DNA of 64,000 nt from Paenibacillus curdlanolyticus YK9 (GCF_000179615.1 NZ_AEDD01000013.1:209122-273121), one strand, 5' to 3'. Shown: positions 1 to 10,183, counted from the first letter of the stretch. Translations and numbers: made by a program. Notes: generated by a model not told the origin, from the letters alone.

Positions 1-1
1 T

Positions 2-142
2 GAGAGGCTTCAGGAGCAATACACCAAGCTTAACAATCATTGGGGAATCTATAAACAATCGATCAGAGATTCCATCGGGAAATTTTTGTTTGCGAAAACC
101 CAAAGAAGGCCTATGATCCTGCCAATTATCATTCAAGTGTAG
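2..142 (+). CDS. Ribonuclease J, C-terminal end (partial)
   Basis: The window opens inside a reading frame that ends at a TAG at 140-142. The 46 visible residues are amphipathic and end in KTQRRPMILPIIIQV, which closely resembles the C-terminus of RNase J proteins (typically ...KTKRRPMILPIIMEV). RNase J is a metallo-beta-lactamase-fold 5'-3' exo/endoribonuclease in mRNA turnover and rRNA maturation. The catalytic domains lie left of the window and cannot be checked. The identification rests on the short tail only; RNase J1 and J2 cannot be told apart. Confidence 0.72.
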   Translation, partial: ERLQEQYTKLNNHWGIYKQSIRDSIGKFLFAKTQRRPMILPIIIQV

Positions 143-182
143 TCATACAGAAATCAACACAAGCTTCAGATCATACAAAATA

Positions 183-207
183 GGCCAACCTAACGTTTAG
201 GTTGGCC
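183..207. terminator. Probable bidirectional intrinsic terminator
   Basis: Perfect 11-bp inverted repeat GGCCAACCTAA / TTAGGTTGGCC with a 3-nt loop, between the convergent RNase J gene and the gene ending at 263. On the minus strand the stem is followed by TATTTTG. The T-run on the plus strand is poor, so it probably serves mainly the minus-strand gene. Confidence 0.65.
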
Positions 208-262
208 CGCCTTTCGGTCAAGTAAAAAGCCGCTCATTCACTTCCCCATCTAACTAAACCCG

Positions 263-1339
263 TTATGGCTTAACTCGGGCACCGATAATTACGGGGGTAG
301 AAGAAACTGCGGGCACCACCATAAAGAAGTTAACCGTAATCGTAGCCCCGGCTGCTACAGGGCCTGTGTCGATCATATCGCAGTAGTAGCCCGGTCCTAC
401 CCAAGCGTATGATTGGGATACACCCGCCATATTAACGAAAGGAAATCCGGAACCGCCGGAAGCCGCCGTTTTGCCGATCATAATCAGGAAGTTCTTTGAT
501 ACAGTGAATGTGTTCTTGATCTTCATCGAAACAGCGTATTGCTGGCCAAAACCGCCTTCAAGCAACCCCGTCGAGTTATTGCCCGTCGGCGCGTAGTCTG
601 TCACTGTCGGGATATCGTCTGTACCGAACACGCCAGGATTCGCAGCCGATCCGCAAACTCTATATGCAATGCCGTTTGTATCAACAGGTGCAATTTCCGC
701 TAAGTTCATAGGATTGTAGTATGTCGGCGCCACGCCTCTCCGCATCGATGGACTTTTCAACGTTGCCCAATCCGTTGCACCGATGTTCGTATTAAGATAG
801 GCAACATCGTAGAAGATCGCATTCGCAGCAGCACCGGTGCTGTTGTTCACGACATTGGTGCGTGCCACAATACCGAAGTTATAACCTGCTGAGATGGTTT
901 GTTGGAAAATCGTCCCGAATGCGTTTGGCTGAATAACGATCGGGGTCGGCAAGTGATTGTTTCCTGAAAAGTACTGTGTCCATCCTGCAATGTCCGAACC
1001 GCCATTGGATTGCGTGAGACCATTGTTGGAGGATGAAACGGAAATCGCGAAACTGTTGGGATTGTAAATGAGCAGTGCATGCTTAAACGGTGCGCCCGAG
1101 CCATTGGTGTGCCACATATAAACAAGTCCCGCTCCATTTACTGTTGCTTTGTTAAGCCACCGTTTCCCGCCTCCATCCACCAGATCGAAACTACCTAACG
1201 CCGGCCCGTTTGTAACACTTTCCGGGTTGTCCGAGTAAAAACAATATCCTCCTTGGCGATTTACTGTACTGGCGCCCTTGCTGGTTAGAATCGTTGGGTT
1301 GAGCGCATTCTTTAAAGAGTTTGTTACTAAGGTTGGCAT
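263..1339 (-). CDS. Hypothetical protein, predicted beta-rich
   Basis: A 358-residue protein I do not recognise. It is rich in Asn, Gly, Ser, Thr, Ala and Val with alternating hydrophobic residues, as in beta-sandwich or surface proteins. There is no signal peptide, membrane segment or catalytic motif that I can name. The ATG at 1339 is preferred over an in-frame TTG six bases upstream, because the ribosome site AAAGGAGG lies 10 nt before the ATG but only 4 nt before the TTG. It stands alone between two hairpins, convergent with the RNase J gene. Its composition resembles spore-coat or S-layer-associated proteins of Paenibacillus, but that is a guess. Confidence 0.6.
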   Translation of the reverse strand: MPTLVTNSLKNALNPTILTSKGASTVNRQGGYCFYSDNPESVTNGPALGSFDLVDGGGKRWLNKATVNGAGLVYMWHTNGSGAPFKHALLIYNPNSFAISVSSSNNGLTQSNGGSDIAGWTQYFSGNNHLPTPIVIQPNAFGTIFQQTISAGYNFGIVARTNVVNNSTGAAANAIFYDVAYLNTNIGATDWATLKSPSMRRGVAPTYYNPMNLAEIAPVDTNGIAYRVCGSAANPGVFGTDDIPTVTDYAPTGNNSTGLLEGGFGQQYAVSMKIKNTFTVSKNFLIMIGKTAASGGSGFPFVNMAGVSQSYAWVGPGYYCDMIDTGPVAAGATITVNFFMVVPAVSSTPVIIGARVKP

Positions 1340-1439
1340 AATCAATCATCCTCCTTTTATCCTGAAGCTCAACGCATTGGCTCAGGTTACTTTATAAAGT
1401 GAAAGAAATCTTCTAAATCGCAACCTTGCAGAATATGAA

Positions 1440-1503
1440 AAACACCTTCAAGATTGTACCCAGCACTTTCGAATTCGAAATCTGGATACACTTGAAGGTG
1501 TTT
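1440..1503 (-). terminator. Long-looped inverted repeat after the GH66 gene
   Basis: A 13-bp inverted repeat (AAACACCTTCAAG at 1440-1452, complement at 1491-1503) encloses a 38-bp loop that itself contains the perfect palindrome TTTCGAATTCGAAA (1467-1480). It starts 8 bases past the stop of the GH66 gene. It lacks a clear T-run, so it may be an RNA-stabilising structure or a weak terminator. Confidence 0.4.
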
Positions 1504-1510
1504 CACTCCG

Positions 1511-4500
1511 TTAAATACTCGAGTTATTTACTCGATTAAGCAAGTTGTCTAATGCCATAGCTACTTCACTGCGTGTGCAATTGCGCGTCGGAGCAAACTC
1601 CCCATTCTGCAATCCTTGCAGGAGTCCATATTCAGTCGCTTTTTTTACGGCGTCCTTCGCCCAGGCTGCGATCTGATCAGCATCCGTATATTCTCTTTCC
1701 TTACTCGTGAATGCATGACTGCCAAATGCGCTATATGCCCTTACTAACATAACCGCCAATTCTTGACGGGTAATTGGGGCATTCGGCATAAACTTACCGC
1801 CAACACTGCCCTGCACCAATCCTGTCTCATATGCAGCGGTTAGCTCTTCTGCATACCATGCTGTCGCAGGTACATCAATGAACGAAGCATCACTGCCCTT
1901 GCTCTCCAGATTCAAAGCTCGTGCTACCATCGCTGCAATCTGTGCTCGAGAGCTCGTTTCAGAAGGTGCAAAGTTAAATTCCGTCACCCCTTTGATCGCT
2001 TGCTTCGCAACCAAAGACGAAACTGCCTCGAAAGCCCAATGGGTGCTTGGCACATCTACGAAAGATTTCTCATACTCGAAGAACGCGAATGCCCCCTGCG
2101 TTGCTAGTCCGGCATAGAAACTCTTGTCATTCGTATTGTAATGCCCTCCGGCATACGCCCACTGCCCACTCTTTTTGTCATAGACATAAAGACCGAGCAA
2201 TTTACCGCTCATTTTTAACCCGTCTACACGGTAGGCAAGGTTTACGCCCGGCTCCAGGCTTTCAGTCTCGAGCGTTGTGCCGTCCTTCATCTTCAAAGTC
2301 ATTTGGAGGGAATAAAAGCCCCCTTTTTGCACGAATGCTTGTGACGGAGTTCCTTTAGCCGGGTTATCAATCGGAGTAAGCTTTACCTCTAGATAAGCCC
2401 CTTCCTGCTTGGCTGCACCAGCGCACAGCTTCTTAATCGCACCGGCATTCCAGCTCAATGCAAGCGGTCCGTACTGCAGCTCTAGCTTGTTGCTTCCGAG
2501 CAGCTCGCCTGCTTCTGCAGGAATTCGTACAGACTTCATTTCGCTTGGTAATGCAATCATTACTTTGCCGCCATTCGCCTGCTGAAGCTCTTGCACTGTA
2601 ACAACTTTCAGTCCATCAGCCGCTGGTGGAACCACAACTGGAATGCCTGTACCAGATGAAGAAGAATTGCCGCCAGCATTAAAGATCTGTTGTACCGTGC
2701 CCTGTTGGGGATTGCGGTCCACTACGAGCATCGACCAATAAGAGACCGAAGGAACGTTAATGAGGATATGGTCTCCGTTCCAAGTGTAAGTTAGTTCTTT
2801 CATGGCTCCTTCATTGCCATCCGGAGTAGCCGCGTATACTTTCAGATTTGGAGCTGCGTCCTGCGTAAGCCCGAGCGCATAATCGACCTGAATATCTTGC
2901 AGAAGCGCCGGCTCATTCGCCGCATTGCGCCAATCCGAAACCAAATGAATGAGATCATACGTTTCAAAGCTCGCATTACCAGCATTTGTGCGAACCGTGT
3001 ACCAAAGCGTATTCGCTGTTCCATCCTTGCTTGTTTGCATAGCATCGCCGTTAGCATCCTTTACGCCGATCGTTCCGGAAGTATCCACCTTGCTATCAAA
3101 GAGCAAATTTTCATAGGCAGCGAAGAACTTATAGTAATCTTTCATCGCTTCTTTCGTATTCACCGTCATTTTCTTGCTTCGGTTCGGATAATACTCGTGT
3201 GCCAGCATGTTGGGCCCTTCTTCAATCCGTTCCGCAGTGCCGATTTCAATGTGCGTGGCTCCCATTGTTGCCAATGCTGCATCCATTAACCGAACGGAAG
3301 GCTCGTTGAAATACCCGGCTGTCACGCCTCGAAGCTGAACCGTGCCCCGCTCATCGTCCGCTTCCGCCTTCAAGGTTACGGTATGATTCCCCGCTGTCAT
3401 AGCAGGAACGATGACATAGCCGTCTTCGCTGTATCTATCTTTGCTCTCGGTGCCCGAGAACCAAACTTTCAAGTCATTCCCGCCTGCATCTTTTGCCCGA
3501 ACGCCATCGATATAAACGGAACGAGAGGTGCTCGCGCCAGCATTCGAGTAAGTGAAGATCAAGCTTTGCTCGCCAGTCTGCGGAATCGTCACTGGATACG
3601 TCACCTGTTGGCCAATTTCACCGAAGTTAATGACCGTATCTTTATACAGGGAAAAAGTTTCTGCTTCCCGAATGCTTTCCGCCTCATAGGCATAAGCTTC
3701 ATCCGCTGGAGAGCCGCTTGTTTGAACGGTCAGCTTATCTAGCTTGATCCCATTGTCTGCCTGAGCATTCATTTTAATTTCAATGCGATTGTTCCCTTGC
3801 TGCAGCTGTACGCCGCTTGTTACGGCTGTCTGCCAAGAATTGCCCAGCGTAGGCACAAAGCTTACCGGTACGCTTTGCCCGTCGCCAACCGTTACGCTGC
3901 GAATCGCCGTCCCTGCGTTTGGCGCATTATTCTGGTACACCCAGTTCAGATCATAACTGCCAGCTGCATCTGCCGTCACATCGAATACAACCCGGTCATT
4001 CTCATTATTGAAATCATATACATAGCCTACCAATGGCACGACACCGCCGTCACCCTGTGCGCTGCCCGTGCTGTATTCAAAACCGCCAACAAGGATGCCC
4101 CCAACGTTAATATATTGCCCGCTAGACTCCATCTTCAGCGTCACTTCGTGCTTGCCTGCCGGAATTGCTACCGTCAGCGTCTTCGGCTGCATTGCACCAT
4201 CCCAACCGCCTGATGTCCGCAGGAACGCCACATTCTGTGCCTGCTGCGCGGGCTGGCCATCGACTAGCACCGACATGACAGGATCGTTATCGCCGTGGTA
4301 TAGCACAGTAATGCTATCGACAGCTTGGGCGTTATTCACTGTATAAGTGATGCTCTGACCCGCTTGGCCAAAGTTATCCGTCTTGCTTTCGCTCTGCTTA
4401 ATGCTGTTTGTCTGCGGAATATCCGCGTAGAGCGCATAATATTTATTTGCCCCGACAGTCATATATTGCAGTTTGATGCCCATATCATCCTTAGGGGCTG

Positions 4501-6571
4501 CTAGTTTGACCGTATTGTTGCCTGCAGCTAGATGCACAGTAGACATGTTTTCCCGTTTCGTGAATTTATCCCATGCGCCTGCTCCTTGAAACGCTACACG
4601 GCCTTGTTGGACATCATTCACAACGAGTTCGCGATCTACACTCTGCCAGTCAGAGGCATAACTGAACCCAAGCGGATAGTCTCCTTCAGCAGGCACATTC
4701 ACGTGGAAGGTTACATAGTCGCCTTTCGTATCAAAGTTATAGACATTGCTATACTGATCGACAATGACCGTATCCAGCTTAGCATCTACCGCTTCAAAGC
4801 GTTCTTCAATCCCTTGTCCCTTTACATCAAGGCTCGCCAAATTCAACCATAGCCCATTCGTATTCAATGTTAACTTGACGGTATTCGTCCCTGCCTCAAG
4901 CTCAAGATTCACTTTGGACCCAGATACCGGATTACCCCATCCCGTATTTGAATCAAATGCTATTGCATCTGCAGCAACCTGACCGTTTACCGTTAACTTC
5001 CCCTCTGGATACCCAGACCCGTTGCCTTGGCCATAATTTAGTGTCAGCTCGTATGATCCCTTAACGGGCGCGTTAACCGTGAAGGTAACCGCATCCGTAT
5101 CCTTACGACCAAAGTTGCCGACCCACCCGTATGCCTTGGTTATACGGGATTGATAATCTGCTTCTGCCGGTACATCCATTGCATCAGTGCCACGGGTCGT
5201 CACTCCTGTCGCCTGCTTATAGTTCATGTAGCCAGCGATGACCATCGCTTTGCCCCCGTTTTTTCCTCTCGTATCCTCTACGACTTTCTGCAAGTCACGA
5301 TATTGATTGCGATCCTGCCATATTTCACTATAATCAAAGTCTGTTTTCGTTTGTGGATTCGTAACCGCACTATAGTCGGCATTGCCGCCAACCATGTTGA
5401 GCGTAACATCGCTTTTCTTTGGATTGTTCGCTACAAGCGAATCCTTGACGGCGCCAATCAACTTATCGTAATCCAGCGAGTAATATCGTTTGTTTCCGTT
5501 GTAATCGTAAAGGAAATCATTGTCGCTAGCGCCCCATTGATCGAGATGAATCCCATCGAAGCCAAATACATTCACCGAACGATTAAATTGTTTCGATATA
5601 TACGCCTGCCATGCCGTATTTCCGGGATCCTGCAAAAACAAGGATGTTGGCTTGCCATTAACTTCAAATGTAAACCCGTTCTGATCCTTCTGCGGATTTG
5701 TTGGGTCAAGGGGGAACTGCGCTGACTTGTTATACAATCCCCATTCCGGGCTAACGCCGAAATCCGTATAATTCTCTCGGGCTGCGTAATTCATCTGATA
5801 AGCCATTGCAGCAGACCCATATTTTTGTGCCGATTCTACCTGCTGCTTGACGGACATTGGATAAAGCGTTCGCCCAAGCAGATCAGTATAATGGGTGCTA
5901 GCATTGATTTCTTCCGTAATATAATTGCCATTCCCATCCTTCAGCGGTTTGCCGTTTTCATCGGTTTTGGAATAAACCGAGACGTCGTGACGCCACATCC
6001 AATCGTAAAACTGATACCCATTCAGATAGTAATCTTGCGATAATTGCTTTAGCTTAGCATCGCTTTGCTCTGCCGTTTCATTCGGAAACTCACTAACATA
6101 CCCATAACGCGGATACCGTTTCCAATCGCTTGATACATCAATGGCAGCGGTTGCAAAATCATTCTCGCTAGCGCCATTCACCGATGCCTTCACCAAATAG
6201 CCTGTAAAATCCCGTTCGGGCGCTTTCCATTTGACCTGCAGCTCCCCTTGTCCTTGCTTCACCGCTACCGTCTTTGCTCCACTAGCTACTAACTCATTGA
6301 TTTGATAAATTTGCAAATTCAATGTTCCCGTCCAGTCCACTCGGTCCGCCAGCTTGATTGTCAGCGTGACTTCTTCACCAGGCAGATAGCGCGCTTTATC
6401 TACAGAAATTGAAGTAACCGTTTTCAACATTTCTTGCATGGTTGCTATTCCATTTGCTGCTCCAGCATGTGCGACTTGTGCATCTCCTGCGTTGCCTTGA
6501 AACGGAATCTCTCCTTGTCCCGCAGCAATGACGGATAACGTGCAGAGCAATATTGTTTTCTTCATCCCCAT
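1511..6571 (-). CDS. SLH-anchored GH66 dextranase / cycloisomaltooligosaccharide glucanotransferase
   Basis: A 1686-residue exported enzyme that cuts alpha-1,6-glucan (dextran), possibly cyclising the product. Order: short signal peptide (about 1-35); Ig-like N-domain (about 50-145); TIM-barrel half with FDGIHLDQWG (likely nucleophile Asp344) and DYSEIWQ (likely acid Glu416), a spacing like that in characterised GH66 enzymes; several CBM35-like beta modules (about 470-1105); a returning GH66 segment near 1105-1280; a linker; three SLH domains (about 1500-1682) for cell-wall attachment. Binding modules inserted within the catalytic region are typical of cycloisomaltooligosaccharide glucanotransferases, but here there are at least four, making the protein much longer than usual. 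An AGGAGG lies 5 nt before the ATG. It closes the uptake operon and is separated from the binding-protein gene by a hairpin. Dextranase versus transferase cannot be decided from sequence alone. Confidence 0.85.
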   Translation of the reverse strand: MGMKKTILLCTLSVIAAGQGEIPFQGNAGDAQVAHAGAANGIATMQEMLKTVTSISVDKARYLPGEEVTLTIKLADRVDWTGTLNLQIYQINELVASGAKTVAVKQGQGELQVKWKAPERDFTGYLVKASVNGASENDFATAAIDVSSDWKRYPRYGYVSEFPNETAEQSDAKLKQLSQDYYLNGYQFYDWMWRHDVSVYSKTDENGKPLKDGNGNYITEEINASTHYTDLLGRTLYPMSVKQQVESAQKYGSAAMAYQMNYAARENYTDFGVSPEWGLYNKSAQFPLDPTNPQKDQNGFTFEVNGKPTSLFLQDPGNTAWQAYISKQFNRSVNVFGFDGIHLDQWGASDNDFLYDYNGNKRYYSLDYDKLIGAVKDSLVANNPKKSDVTLNMVGGNADYSAVTNPQTKTDFDYSEIWQDRNQYRDLQKVVEDTRGKNGGKAMVIAGYMNYKQATGVTTRGTDAMDVPAEADYQSRITKAYGWVGNFGRKDTDAVTFTVNAPVKGSYELTLNYGQGNGSGYPEGKLTVNGQVAADAIAFDSNTGWGNPVSGSKVNLELEAGTNTVKLTLNTNGLWLNLASLDVKGQGIEERFEAVDAKLDTVIVDQYSNVYNFDTKGDYVTFHVNVPAEGDYPLGFSYASDWQSVDRELVVNDVQQGRVAFQGAGAWDKFTKRENMSTVHLAAGNNTVKLAAPKDDMGIKLQYMTVGANKYYALYADIPQTNSIKQSESKTDNFGQAGQSITYTVNNAQAVDSITVLYHGDNDPVMSVLVDGQPAQQAQNVAFLRTSGGWDGAMQPKTLTVAIPAGKHEVTLKMESSGQYINVGGILVGGFEYSTGSAQGDGGVVPLVGYVYDFNNENDRVVFDVTADAAGSYDLNWVYQNNAPNAGTAIRSVTVGDGQSVPVSFVPTLGNSWQTAVTSGVQLQQGNNRIEIKMNAQADNGIKLDKLTVQTSGSPADEAYAYEAESIREAETFSLYKDTVINFGEIGQQVTYPVTIPQTGEQSLIFTYSNAGASTSRSVYIDGVRAKDAGGNDLKVWFSGTESKDRYSEDGYVIVPAMTAGNHTVTLKAEADDERGTVQLRGVTAGYFNEPSVRLMDAALATMGATHIEIGTAERIEEGPNMLAHEYYPNRSKKMTVNTKEAMKDYYKFFAAYENLLFDSKVDTSGTIGVKDANGDAMQTSKDGTANTLWYTVRTNAGNASFETYDLIHLVSDWRNAANEPALLQDIQVDYALGLTQDAAPNLKVYAATPDGNEGAMKELTYTWNGDHILINVPSVSYWSMLVVDRNPQQGTVQQIFNAGGNSSSSGTGIPVVVPPAADGLKVVTVQELQQANGGKVMIALPSEMKSVRIPAEAGELLGSNKLELQYGPLALSWNAGAIKKLCAGAAKQEGAYLEVKLTPIDNPAKGTPSQAFVQKGGFYSLQMTLKMKDGTTLETESLEPGVNLAYRVDGLKMSGKLLGLYVYDKKSGQWAYAGGHYNTNDKSFYAGLATQGAFAFFEYEKSFVDVPSTHWAFEAVSSLVAKQAIKGVTEFNFAPSETSSRAQIAAMVARALNLESKGSDASFIDVPATAWYAEELTAAYETGLVQGSVGGKFMPNAPITRQELAVMLVRAYSAFGSHAFTSKEREYTDADQIAAWAKDAVKKATEYGLLQGLQNGEFAPTRNCTRSEVAMALDNLLNRVNNSSI

Positions 6572-6616
6572 AATATCCTCCTAATAATTGTAAAATTGGC
6601 TTCTTGCACGTACAAA

Positions 6617-6649
6617 CAAAGGGTATAACCGCGTAAGTTATACCCTTTG
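6617..6649 (-). terminator. Intrinsic terminator/attenuator between binding protein and GH66 genes
   Basis: Perfect 13-bp stem CAAAGGGTATAAC / GTTATACCCTTTG with a 7-nt loop, 11 bases past the lipoprotein stop. It is followed on the minus strand by TTTGT only, so partial read-through into the GH66 gene is likely. Confidence 0.65.
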
Positions 6650-6659
6650 CAACTACTTC

Positions 6660-8252
6660 TTATTTGCCGTTAGCCTTGAGCCAAGCGTCGAGCTGCTTCT
6701 GTGCTTCCGCAATAACTTTGCCCGCTCCCGCTGCATTTTGCTTTTCGATCATTTTCGGAATGTTAACCTCAGGATCGAGTTGGCCCGATTTGATGCCATC
6801 CGCAAATGCTTTCTGTGCTGTATCAATTGCAATCATTTCGTTCTTCACCGGCTCTGGATCAAAGATGAATCCGAAAATACGGGATGGATTCTCAGACACC
6901 ATTGCATTGAACTTCTCGTAATTCTCATATTTCTTTGGATCTTCGCCAACACGCGTATAGTTCAACATCTGGTTGCCGATTTGCCACATAATATCATGAT
7001 AGTAGCCTACATCATTGTTCGTTTTGCCTTCTGGCAATGCGATTTGCCCGTCCTTCATCACATAATGCTTGCCCTCGACACCAAAGTTGAATAACGTGAG
7101 CAATTTTTGATCTTTAAAGAACAGATTTAATAGCATCATTGCGCGAGCAGGGTCCTTGGATGTCTTGGAAATCGCCTGCATGGTTGCTGTCATCTTGCCG
7201 GTTTGCAATCGGTCAACATTCAATGGAATTTGCAATACTTCGCGGCCTGCTTTCAAAGAGCCGTTCGGCGATTTCGCCACGGAGCCGATCGACATATCTG
7301 CGATAATATCCATATCCCCAACTAGAGCAAACGCCTTGCCTGACTGGAACTTTTTCCATACGTCAAGGCCAGGAGTCAAAGCGTCTTTGTTGATATAACC
7401 GGCTTTAAACCACTTAAAGGTGAGCTTCGCTAGTTCCATATAGCGCGGAGTAGAGAACGTGTTAACAACCGTATAGTCCTTCGGATCTGTTCCCAGAACA
7501 TTCACGACAGCCAAGCTGCCGACGCTATCCGTCGTCCCGGAAGAGTAGTACGCTTCAAGCGGGAAACTTGGAGCAACGAGTGGCGTTATGCCTGGCTCGT
7601 TCGCTTTGATTGTCGCCAACATCGAATCCAGTTCTTCCACCTTGCCGGATTTGAACACGCTCAAATCAAACTTATATTTATCTACCAAAGCTTTATCGAG
7701 ATAGACGCCTTGGGTTCCGCCCAATTCCTGATGCGTATGAATGCCGTATAGCTTGCCGCCGCGTTTAGCTGGCTCGTGGTAATCCTTCTCTACTGCTTCA
7801 ATATCGGGTCCATATTGTGCCAACAGATCGTTCAACGGGAGCAAACCGCCTTTAGATACCTGTTGGTTATACCCGAGCCAATCCGCTGTAAACATCAGAT
7901 CGAACTTCTCGCTTGAAGCCATCATTAAATTGGTTTTATCGCTCCACGCGCCCCAATCGATCGGATTCAGCTTAACGGTCATATTTAGATCGGGGTAAGT
8001 CTGCTTCAAATAGTCATTCATTGCGCTTTGCACAGTTCCAATATCATCTTGCGGCGAATCCGGATAAACCATAACAACCTCATAGGGCGATAACGACTTC
8101 GTTCCATCTGCGTTCGTTTTCGTTGTTGCCCCTTCTCCGCCTGCATTGCCATTGCCTTCGGAATTTTTGCCGCTCGAGCAACCTGTTGTTGCAAGCGCAA
8201 CAGACATTAGCAGTGTCGTCAACACCATAGATGCTTTCTTGAATCGTTTCAT
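6660..8252 (-). CDS. Sugar ABC transporter substrate-binding lipoprotein (LplA type)
   Basis: A 530-residue extracellular solute-binding protein. The signal peptide ends in the lipobox LATTGCSSG, so the mature protein is lipidated on the Cys, and a Gly/Asn/Thr linker (about 28-50) precedes the binding domain. Size and sequence style (VMVYPDSPQDDIGTVQSAMN; C-terminal DAWLKANGK) match the large LplA/YtcQ family found beside YesM/YesN systems. It is followed by the surface GH66 enzyme, preceded by two permeases, and an alpha-1,6-glucosidase is nearby, so the likely ligand is isomaltooligosaccharide or cyclodextran; that is inference from context. No ATPase gene occurs in the cassette, as is usual for this family. 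Confidence 0.9.
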   Translation of the reverse strand: MKRFKKASMVLTTLLMSVALATTGCSSGKNSEGNGNAGGEGATTKTNADGTKSLSPYEVVMVYPDSPQDDIGTVQSAMNDYLKQTYPDLNMTVKLNPIDWGAWSDKTNLMMASSEKFDLMFTADWLGYNQQVSKGGLLPLNDLLAQYGPDIEAVEKDYHEPAKRGGKLYGIHTHQELGGTQGVYLDKALVDKYKFDLSVFKSGKVEELDSMLATIKANEPGITPLVAPSFPLEAYYSSGTTDSVGSLAVVNVLGTDPKDYTVVNTFSTPRYMELAKLTFKWFKAGYINKDALTPGLDVWKKFQSGKAFALVGDMDIIADMSIGSVAKSPNGSLKAGREVLQIPLNVDRLQTGKMTATMQAISKTSKDPARAMMLLNLFFKDQKLLTLFNFGVEGKHYVMKDGQIALPEGKTNNDVGYYHDIMWQIGNQMLNYTRVGEDPKKYENYEKFNAMVSENPSRIFGFIFDPEPVKNEMIAIDTAQKAFADGIKSGQLDPEVNIPKMIEKQNAAGAGKVIAEAQKQLDAWLKANGK

Positions 8253-8320
8253 GTTGTAACCCCCCTAAGAATTAGCAAGTATAATGGCCTTCTATATACT
8301 AAACCGAAATAATTTCGGAT

Positions 8321-9208
8321 CTAGCCCTTCACAGCACCTACAGTCAAGCCTTTAACGAAGTACTTCTGTAGAAACGGAAACACGAGCACGAGCGGTCCTA
8401 TTGCGACCATAGCCATCGCCATTCGAATCGATTCCAGCGGCTGCGTCACATTCGCTGTATTACTATAGGCTTTGTCGGCTATAGATTGTAGAAAAGCTGC
8501 ATTCATCAGTGTTTTGTTAAGCAAGTACTGCAACGAGTAGAGATTCTCATTACTTATGAACACCAAGCTTGTAAACCAGTCGTTCCAGTACGATACTACC
8601 GTGAACAAACCGATCGTTGCCATGACTGGCAAAGAAAGCGGCAAAATGATACTGAAGTACGTTCGATACTCACTTGCTCCATCAATCTGAGCGGAATCAA
8701 GCAAGGATGGCGGAATGCTGTTGGTAAAGAACGTACGCATTATAAACACATTGAAACCACTAAGCAGCCCCGGCAATATGAGCGCCAACAACGTATCCTG
8801 CACATGGAGGAACCTCGTGTATACGAGATACCAAGGCAGCAGGCCGCCAGAGAACAGCATGGTGAAAAACACGTAAAAACCAAGGGCATTTCTAAACGGA
8901 AAATCAATTCTAGACAGCGTGTAAGCCATCGCAGATGTAATGAATAAGCTGGCGACCACACCTACAACCGTGACAAAAATCGTCACCCCGTAAGCACGAA
9001 TAATATTGGCGGAGTCGTGAATCAAATATTGATAAGCGACCAGATCAATTTTTTTGGGCCAGAAACGATAGCCGTACGAGGCGATATCATTCTCATTCGA
9101 AATGGACACCGTCAGCACGAGCCAGAACGGGATCACGCACGCCAAACTGAAAAGGCTTAAAAATACAATGATAAACGGGTTCGTTCGCTTGTTTAACACC
9201 TCGCCCAT
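8321..9208 (-). CDS. Carbohydrate ABC transporter permease (LplC/YtcP type)
   Basis: A 295-residue inner permease subunit with six predicted membrane spans. The EAA loop region carries DSAQIDGASEYRTYFSIILP, which contacts the ATPase, and the C-terminus KGLTVGAVKG is typical of LplC-type permeases. It starts 6 bases after the LplB-type gene ends, so the two are translationally coupled. Together they should form the channel for the oligosaccharide bound by the 6660-8252 lipoprotein. Confidence 0.92.
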   Translation of the reverse strand: MGEVLNKRTNPFIIVFLSLFSLACVIPFWLVLTVSISNENDIASYGYRFWPKKIDLVAYQYLIHDSANIIRAYGVTIFVTVVGVVASLFITSAMAYTLSRIDFPFRNALGFYVFFTMLFSGGLLPWYLVYTRFLHVQDTLLALILPGLLSGFNVFIMRTFFTNSIPPSLLDSAQIDGASEYRTYFSIILPLSLPVMATIGLFTVVSYWNDWFTSLVFISNENLYSLQYLLNKTLMNAAFLQSIADKAYSNTANVTQPLESIRMAMAMVAIGPLVLVFPFLQKYFVKGLTVGAVKG

Positions 9209-9214
9209 CCTCTC

Positions 9215-10183
9215 CTAGAACAACGCGTTCTCTTTGCTGAATTTTCTTACGATGAAGTTGACTGAAATCACAAGCACGAATCCTACAACCGACTGTAAAA
9301 GGCCGGCTGAAGAGGCAAGTCCCGTATCTCCCGTTACCAGCAACGCATTGTAGACGTAGGTATCGATAACTTCGGTCGTTTCCTTCAGCATCGAGGAGGC
9401 CATAGTCGCTTGATAGAACAATCCGAAATCCGCACTGAAAATTCTTCCTATCGCTAACAGCGTCAAAATGATAATAACCGGCGTGATCAGCGGAATCGTA
9501 ATGGCCGTCATTTGCCTCCACTTGCCTGCGCCATCAATCTTGGCCGCTTCATAATATTCTTGGTCAATTCCGATAATGGCAGCTAGATAGACGATGGCAG
9601 CATAGCCGACTGATTTCCAAGTATTAACGATTGTCAGGATATAGGGCCAATACTCCGGCGAAGCATACCACGCTACCGTTTCTTTCCCCATCGGTTCCAA
9701 TATCGATTTATTAACGAAACCGAGCTCTGGATTCAAGAAACCGAATACCAAATAGCCAACGATAACCATGGAGACGAAATTAGGCAATATTGCGGTGCTT
9801 TGGAACACCTTCGATAACACTCGGTTTTTCACTTCATTGAGCAGAATCGCAAGAAGCACAGCAAGCACGGTGTTGATGACTAGAAAAGCAACGTTGTACA
9901 GCAGCGTGTGCTTAATAATTTTCCATGCGTCATTGGATGCAAATAGAAACTCGAAGTTTTTAAACCCGACCCATTTGCTTCCCCATATCCCCTCGGTATA
10001 GTTCAAATCCTTAAAAGCAAGGAAAATCCCGAACATAGGGAGATAGTTGTTGATGAATAGCATGATAATCCCTGGCAACGCTAAAATAATAAGTGCTCGA
10101 TAATGCCATACTTTTTTCAGAACACTTTTTCGACGAGTATGCGTCTGGGCATTCTTTCCTACCGCTAAATCTACTGCGGCCAT
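9215..10183 (-). CDS. Carbohydrate ABC transporter permease (LplB/YteP type)
   Basis: A 322-residue permease with an N-terminal membrane span after a basic head (TRRKSVLKKVWHYRALIILA), the EAA-loop motif EAAKIDGAGKWRQMTAITIP, and the C-terminus VNFIVRKFSKENALF typical of LplB partners. The ATG at 10183 is chosen because AGGTGG lies 5 nt upstream; a longer GTG start at 10192 overlaps that ribosome site. It is first of the three transport genes and follows the response-regulator gene by about 80 bases. Confidence 0.9.
   Translation of the reverse strand: MAAVDLAVGKNAQTHTRRKSVLKKVWHYRALIILALPGIIMLFINNYLPMFGIFLAFKDLNYTEGIWGSKWVGFKNFEFLFASNDAWKIIKHTLLYNVAFLVINTVLAVLLAILLNEVKNRVLSKVFQSTAILPNFVSMVIVGYLVFGFLNPELGFVNKSILEPMGKETVAWYASPEYWPYILTIVNTWKSVGYAAIVYLAAIIGIDQEYYEAAKIDGAGKWRQMTAITIPLITPVIIILTLLAIGRIFSADFGLFYQATMASSMLKETTEVIDTYVYNALLVTGDTGLASSAGLLQSVVGFVLVISVNFIVRKFSKENALF

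Noticed and set aside
1878..6043. A string of plus-strand frames opposite the GH66 gene
   Set aside because: The minus strand has a coherent 1686-residue enzyme with recognisable domains; the plus frames show no homology or ribosome sites.
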